Shown here: positions 25,934-28,793 of the stretch, piece by piece | How positions within the stretch are numbered: the stretch's first letter is position 1 | How the letters are laid out: each line of letters begins with the position of its first letter | NCBI GenBank assembly: GCA_038125665.1 | Contig: JAYPEI010000023.1 | Location: 1 to 28,793 of the forward strand | Origin: CAILUG01 sp038125665 | GTDB taxonomy: Bacteria; Pseudomonadota; Gammaproteobacteria; Pseudomonadales; Pseudohongiellaceae | DNA length: 28,793 bases | Reading direction: 5' to 3' | Made by a program: the position numbers and the translations under genes | Notes under the pieces: model-generated | Database searches by the model: none | Seen by the model: only the letters and a program-made list of their open reading frames with translations | Told to the model about the DNA's origin: nothing

Positions 25934-26178
25934 GGGGGCGGATTATGACACAGGATAGAAGTCGCTGCGATCCAGGAAAAAAGTGAATAAAGTAAGGAAT
26001 CATCAAGCCCAATAGGCAAGTATTTAATTTCTTGCTAGTATGGCCACATCCTCGACCTTTAAATCAGTGTTTGATGAGCATTTTGAAAAGATTTGATCGA
26101 GGTATTTATAGTTTCAGTCAAATATTGACTATGGTTTCAACAAGCCTGAGTTCAGGCATTAGGTAATACGAGACATTT
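25934..26178. promoter_or_regulatory. Divergent upstream region of uvrD and the cold-shock gene
   Basis: 245 bases without a gene. A TTGACT (-35-like) at 26125-26130 lies ahead of the cold-shock gene, and a 14-bp palindrome, GCCTGA-gt-TCAGGC, is at 26144-26157, ending 21 bases before its start codon. No -10 hexamer at a clean spacing is evident. The palindrome could be an operator. No LexA-type CTGT-N8-ACAG is seen on the uvrD side. Confidence 0.35.
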
Positions 26179-26388
26179 ATGGCAGAGCAAGTTGAAGGTA
26201 CCGTAAAGTGGTTTAATGACGAAAAAGGATTTGGCTTCATTGAACAGGCTGGCGGTAAAGACGTATTCGTTCATTATTCCGCAATTCAAGCTGAGGGTCG
26301 TAAAACACTGAAGGAAGGTCAAAAAGTAAAGATGACTGTTTCTCAGGGTGCCAAGGGACCTCAAGCGGAAAACGTAGTCCCTATTTAA
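26179..26388 (+). CDS. Cold-shock domain protein, CspA family
   Basis: 69-residue single-stranded nucleic-acid-binding protein that acts as an RNA chaperone. The five-strand cold-shock domain covers almost the whole protein, with GTVKWFNDEKGFGFIE (RNP1 KGFGFI at 16-21), DVFVHYSAI (RNP2 at about 29-33), then LKEGQKVKMTVSQGAKGPQAENV. Length and sequence are typical of the family. The ribosome site is weak. The upstream palindrome and a 3' hairpin frame the gene as its own transcription unit. Whether it is cold-induced or constitutive cannot be told from sequence. Confidence 0.96.
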   Translation: MAEQVEGTVKWFNDEKGFGFIEQAGGKDVFVHYSAIQAEGRKTLKEGQKVKMTVSQGAKGPQAENVVPI

Positions 26389-26395
26389 TCACCCA

Positions 26396-26418
26396 CTCCA
26401 CAGGCAATCACTGTGGAG
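26396..26418 (+). terminator. Hairpin downstream of the cold-shock gene
   Basis: CTCCACAG and CTGTGGAG form a perfect 8-bp stem with a 7-base loop (GCAATCA), starting 8 bases after the stop codon. The following bases are not T-rich, so it may be a weak terminator or a 3'-end stabiliser. Confidence 0.5.
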
Positions 26419-26481
26419 CATCTGTATAGATAGTTGCTCTCATAGATGAAAACCCAGTGGAACAAGAGAGTTTGTTTTCAG

Positions 26482-26499
26482 AGTAAACCATGTTTTACT
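26482..26499. promoter_or_regulatory. Imperfect 18-bp palindrome ahead of the HexR-type gene
   Basis: AGTAAA and TTTACT flank the 6-base centre CCATGT, ending 34 bases ahead of the start codon. The symmetry and position suit a dimeric repressor, possibly autoregulation. It is only loosely like the HexR operator known from enterobacteria and Shewanella (TGTAAT...ATTACA). Confidence 0.35.
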
Positions 26500-26533
26500 G
26501 AGTTATCTTTTTTCAAAAAATCACTCGGTTCAC

Positions 26534-27397
26534 ATGGAAAGCATCAACTTATTGCATCGTCTACAAACACAACTTAGCGACCTTCGTAACTCTGAAAGGA
26601 AGGTGGCAGAGTTTGTTCTCCGGGACCCGGCATCGGTACTCCCTTTGCGGATTGGAGATTTAGCAACAGCCTCAGGTGTAAGCGAGCCCACAGTAATTCG
26701 ATTTGCTCGTGCATTAGGTTTTGATGGTTTTCAATCTTTCAAGTTGCAGCTGGCTCAGTATTTAGGTAGTAGCGGACAATATATTCAATTCTCTGTCAAT
26801 GAGCTTGACTCTATGGCAGATGTGAATCGTAAAGTGTTCGATTCTACAGTCGGCATGTTATTGAAAATCCGAGATGAGTTAGATGCTAAAGCACTGGATG
26901 CGGCTATCACAGCACTTAGTAACGCTAGCCGAGTAGAGTTTTATGGTTTTGGCGCCTCTGGGTCTGTTGCGATTGATGCTCAGCACAAGTTTTTTAGATT
27001 ACAAGTAGCAGCTGCCGCATACACAGACCCTCACATTCAGCACATGTCAGCTATCGCACTTAGATCAACAGATGTGGTGGTAGCTATTTCACAGTCGGGG
27101 CTGACAAAAGCACTAATTCAAAGCGTGAACTTAGCACGTGAAGCTGGTGCTAAAGTGATTGGATTAGTTCCTTTAGGGACTCCACTTGCTAAGCTATGCG
27201 ATCTCCCTATTCATATTAATGTAGAAGAAAGTGAGTATGCCTTTACTCCAGTATCTTCCCGTATCGCACATCTTGTTGTAATAGATGTACTCGCCATGGG
27301 TGTTGCGCGTCTTCGGGGAGAAGGGCTTAAAAATCATCTAAAAAAACTTAATAAATCTTTACGATCATTACGATTTAATCGAAAGAGAGAAGAATAA
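26534..27397 (+). CDS. hexR: RpiR/MurR-family regulator, HexR-like
   Basis: 287-residue sugar-phosphate-responsive transcription factor. An N-terminal RpiR helix-turn-helix domain (about 1-77) has LSDLRNSERKVAEFVLRDP, then IGDLATASGVSEPTVIRFARALGFDGFQSFKLQLAQYL. A SIS sugar-isomerase domain (about 125-265) includes VEFYGFGASGSVAIDAQHKFFRL, VVVAISQSGLTKALIQSVNLAREAGAKVIGLVPLGTPLAKLCDL and the C-terminal SRIAHLVVIDVLAMGVARLRG. Overall layout and the SERKVAE and SEPTVIRFAR motifs resemble HexR, which senses 2-keto-3-deoxy-6-phosphogluconate and controls Entner-Doudoroff and central carbon genes. None of the usual neighbours (zwf, pgl, edd, eda, pyk) is in the window, so the gene symbol is probable rather than certain. 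Confidence 0.82.
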   Translation: MESINLLHRLQTQLSDLRNSERKVAEFVLRDPASVLPLRIGDLATASGVSEPTVIRFARALGFDGFQSFKLQLAQYLGSSGQYIQFSVNELDSMADVNRKVFDSTVGMLLKIRDELDAKALDAAITALSNASRVEFYGFGASGSVAIDAQHKFFRLQVAAAAYTDPHIQHMSAIALRSTDVVVAISQSGLTKALIQSVNLAREAGAKVIGLVPLGTPLAKLCDLPIHINVEESEYAFTPVSSRIAHLVVIDVLAMGVARLRGEGLKNHLKKLNKSLRSLRFNRKREE

Positions 27398-27616
27398 TTC
27401 ACTGGTTCCAGCTCGCTGAGGCCATCAAGACTGTAAAGTCGACTATATAACTTAGATTCGTGACCCTACCATAACGAGGCCATAGCAAAGTAGATAGAAA
27501 TTGATGGAAGTTTTTACTCGGGGCAGCTCTTTCTGAAGAACTAAGTCATAATTTCTCGGGTTAATAATAGGGTGAAATGTGATTTTTAAGTTTACACATT
27601 TTATTATTTAACTTCG
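27398..27616. other. Intergenic, nothing recognised
   Basis: 219 bases between the convergent HexR-type and DUF2256-type genes. I see no gene, clear terminator or repeat of note in it. Confidence 0.5.
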
Positions 27617-27775
27617 TCATCTCTGCGTTAATTTTTCCAGAGCTTTGCTGTTTCTACGGCAGCGTTCTGAGCAATATTTTACCTCATCCCAAACTTTCTC
27701 CCATTTTTTTCGCCAATAGAAAAGTTTGTCGCAAACGACACATTTCTTAGATAGCAAATAAGGCTTTTTATGCAC
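27617..27775 (-). CDS. DUF2256-type small cysteine protein
   Basis: 52-residue protein. It reads HKKPYLLSKKCVVCDKLFYWRKKWEKVWDEVKYCSERCRRNSK in two parts: a CVVC pair at 12-15, then RKKWEKVWDEVKYCSERCRR with a second cysteine pair (C35, C39). This is the pattern of the DUF2256 family (CxxC, then WRKKWxxxWDEVxYCSxxCR), which looks like a small zinc-binding fold; its function is not established. Start is a GTG, since an in-frame stop lies one codon upstream of the preceding codon. It begins 9 bases after the stop of a small membrane-peptide gene on the same strand, probably in one transcript with it and the aquaporin. Confidence 0.8.
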   Translation of the reverse strand: MHKKPYLLSKKCVVCDKLFYWRKKWEKVWDEVKYCSERCRRNSKALEKLTQR

Positions 27776-27784
27776 TAGTTAAAT

Positions 27785-27886
27785 TTAACCCATGGGATTT
27801 GAAAAAAAATGTAACCATAAAAAAACAAGTATAGTCACCAAAGGTGCTGTAAGCATTAAAAGAATCATCAGTTTAATTTTTTTCAT
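27785..27886 (-). CDS. 33-residue membrane peptide, unknown
   Basis: A short open frame starting MKKIKLMILLMLTAPLV and ending HFFSNPMG. It has a basic start followed by one hydrophobic helix of about 20 residues, so it would be a single-pass membrane peptide. It lies 26 bases after the aquaporin stop and 9 bases before the DUF2256-type start, and it fills that gap well. A weak GAGAG lies about 7 bases ahead of the ATG. I do not recognise it. The short length leaves a real chance that it is not a gene. Confidence 0.45.
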   Translation of the reverse strand: MKKIKLMILLMLTAPLVTILVFLWLHFFSNPMG

Positions 27887-27912
27887 TACACACTCTCATA
27901 AAATTTGACACT

Positions 27913-28572
27913 TTACTTTGAGATGCTTGCTTCGCTAGAAATAAATTTTATTGAAAGTATTGTAATTACACTCGCTAACAGTTGGATCATTAAGAAAACA
28001 CCAGCATCTTCTGGTTTTATGCCTACAAAGGTATCAGTAAATGCTCTTGCTACTGTTACTGCAGGGTTCGCAAAAAAAGTAGATGAAGTAAACCAGTACC
28101 CTGATGTTACTATCAAGGCAACTACAGTAGCTACTTTTTCTCTAGCTTGAGCTACTGTTATTCGAATCACTGCCAGTAGGATAATAGTTGCTATCAATTC
28201 ACTGGCCAACAAGCCCATTGAGTAACGAGGCTTGGCAGAAAATTGGATTATTGCCTGGCTAAACATTACATGAGTAAGCCAAATCCCAAAAATACCACCT
28301 GTTATTTGTGCAACTTGATAATGAATTAGATCACGAAATGTTAATTTTTTTTCTGCCCAGAACATCAAAGACACAGAGGGATTGAAGTGCGCTCCAGAAA
28401 TTGGGCTAATGACTGTTATCAATACATACAAAGAAGCTCCAGTAGCAATACTATTTGCCAAGAGAGCTATGCCAATATTTCCCGACGCAAGAGTTTCGCC
28501 CATGATCCCGCTACCAGCGACAGTTGTCACAAGCAAGGCAGTGCCTAGAAACTCAGCTAGTATAGATTTCAA
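27913..28572 (-). CDS. MIP-family aquaporin/aquaglyceroporin, AqpS-like
   Basis: 219-residue channel protein with six membrane helices and two half-helix loops. The first loop reads GAHFNPSVSL (NPA changed to NPS) and the second FANPAVTVAR (classic NPA). The N-terminus AEFLGTALLVTTVAGSGIMGETLA and the segment YWFTSSTFFANPAVTVARAFTDTFVGIKPED resemble AqpS of Sinorhizobium, a channel found in arsenic-resistance operons that lets arsenite out. No ars gene is in the window, so water, glycerol or another small neutral solute is equally possible. Upstream it has a 221-base region that contains an FNR-like box. Two short genes follow on the same strand. Confidence 0.92.
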   Translation of the reverse strand: MKSILAEFLGTALLVTTVAGSGIMGETLASGNIGIALLANSIATGASLYVLITVISPISGAHFNPSVSLMFWAEKKLTFRDLIHYQVAQITGGIFGIWLTHVMFSQAIIQFSAKPRYSMGLLASELIATIILLAVIRITVAQAREKVATVVALIVTSGYWFTSSTFFANPAVTVARAFTDTFVGIKPEDAGVFLMIQLLASVITILSIKFISSEASISK

Positions 28573-28793
28573 GATATAAAATCTCCCATTGAAGCAATCT
28601 TGTTATTTATATTGATAAAAAAATTGCTTGAAAACATAGACTTGTTTTAATCATTTTCCTAATTCGTATATTAGGCATTTTTTGATCTAAATCATACTAA
28701 GCCTAAGTTTCCAGGAAGAAAAGTAAAGATTCTGTAAACCAAATCGCGGTCCTGACGTTGTAAGTAACATGACTACATCTATGGAGTAACTGA
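28573..28793. promoter_or_regulatory. Right-end region with start signals of a gene outside the window
   Basis: 221 bases between the leftward aquaporin and the window end. It holds an FNR-like box (28682-28695) and, at 28781-28786, ATGGAG, a likely ribosome binding site for a rightward gene that would start within a few bases beyond the end. The ATGs at 28769 and 28781 lead only to a stop at 28787-28789. No other gene is seen. Confidence 0.45.
28682..28695 (+). promoter_or_regulatory. FNR/Anr-type box at the right end
   Basis: TTGATCTAAATCAT matches TTGAT-N4-ATCAA at 9 of 10 positions and differs from the site ahead of the universal stress gene by one base. It is about 100 bases ahead of the presumed rightward gene beyond the window and 110 bases ahead of the leftward aquaporin start, so its target is not settled. 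Confidence 0.6.

Noticed and set aside
25934..26178. LexA (SOS) box ahead of uvrD
   Set aside because: No CTGT-N8-ACAG sequence found in the region.
1..28793. CRISPR arrays, insertion sequences, prophage, tRNA or rRNA genes
   Set aside because: No direct-repeat array, transposase, integrase, phage structural gene or RNA gene pattern was seen on either strand.

Overview
The window looks like chromosome from a free-living heterotrophic gammaproteobacterium of moderate to low GC. The case rests on the gmk-rpoZ-spoT-recG order at the left end, a UbiA-type ubiquinone enzyme, a HexR-type sugar regulator, UvrD, and TonB-dependent and TRAP uptake systems. An aquatic lifestyle is an inference from the transporter content. 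I see no rRNA, tRNA, insertion sequence, prophage or CRISPR array. Genes are tightly packed and almost all intact.

Left region (1-8600): a housekeeping block reads rightward. It holds guanylate kinase, RNA polymerase omega with an acidic tail, the bifunctional (p)ppGpp enzyme SpoT, and RecG, whose TTG start overlaps the spoT stop. A MarR-type regulator follows, with a perfect inverted repeat in its promoter region. It converges on an acidic-amino-acid symporter. Then comes ubiA.

Middle (8600-14650): a FemAB-like protein and a PHP-domain phosphoesterase are divergently transcribed. YaaA is divergent from a universal stress protein whose upstream region carries a near-consensus FNR/Anr box. 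The stress gene is translationally coupled to a small membrane protein. A predicted lipoprotein of the M49 (dipeptidyl peptidase III) family follows.

Uptake region (14700-23700): a TonB-dependent receptor lies downstream of a large exported protein of beta-helix appearance, with a hairpin terminator between them. Next is an operon of an exported cyclophilin with an unrecognised C-terminal domain, overlapping the TRAP permeases DctQ and DctM. The matching TRAP binding protein (TakP-like) is encoded convergently from the opposite strand. A 20-bp inverted repeat abuts its ribosome binding site.

Right region (23700-28793): uvrD, a cold-shock protein, a HexR-type regulator, and a leftward group of an AqpS-like aquaporin plus two very short genes. 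One of the short genes is a 33-residue membrane peptide. The other is a 52-residue DUF2256-type cysteine protein. The window ends in a second FNR/Anr-type box, one base different from the first, and a ribosome binding site for a gene that starts outside.

No clearly new large system is visible. The most interesting leads are the pair of matching FNR-like boxes, the cyclophilin-TRAP operon with its split binding protein, the receptor plus beta-helix pair with an intercistronic terminator, and the two short genes next to the aquaporin.
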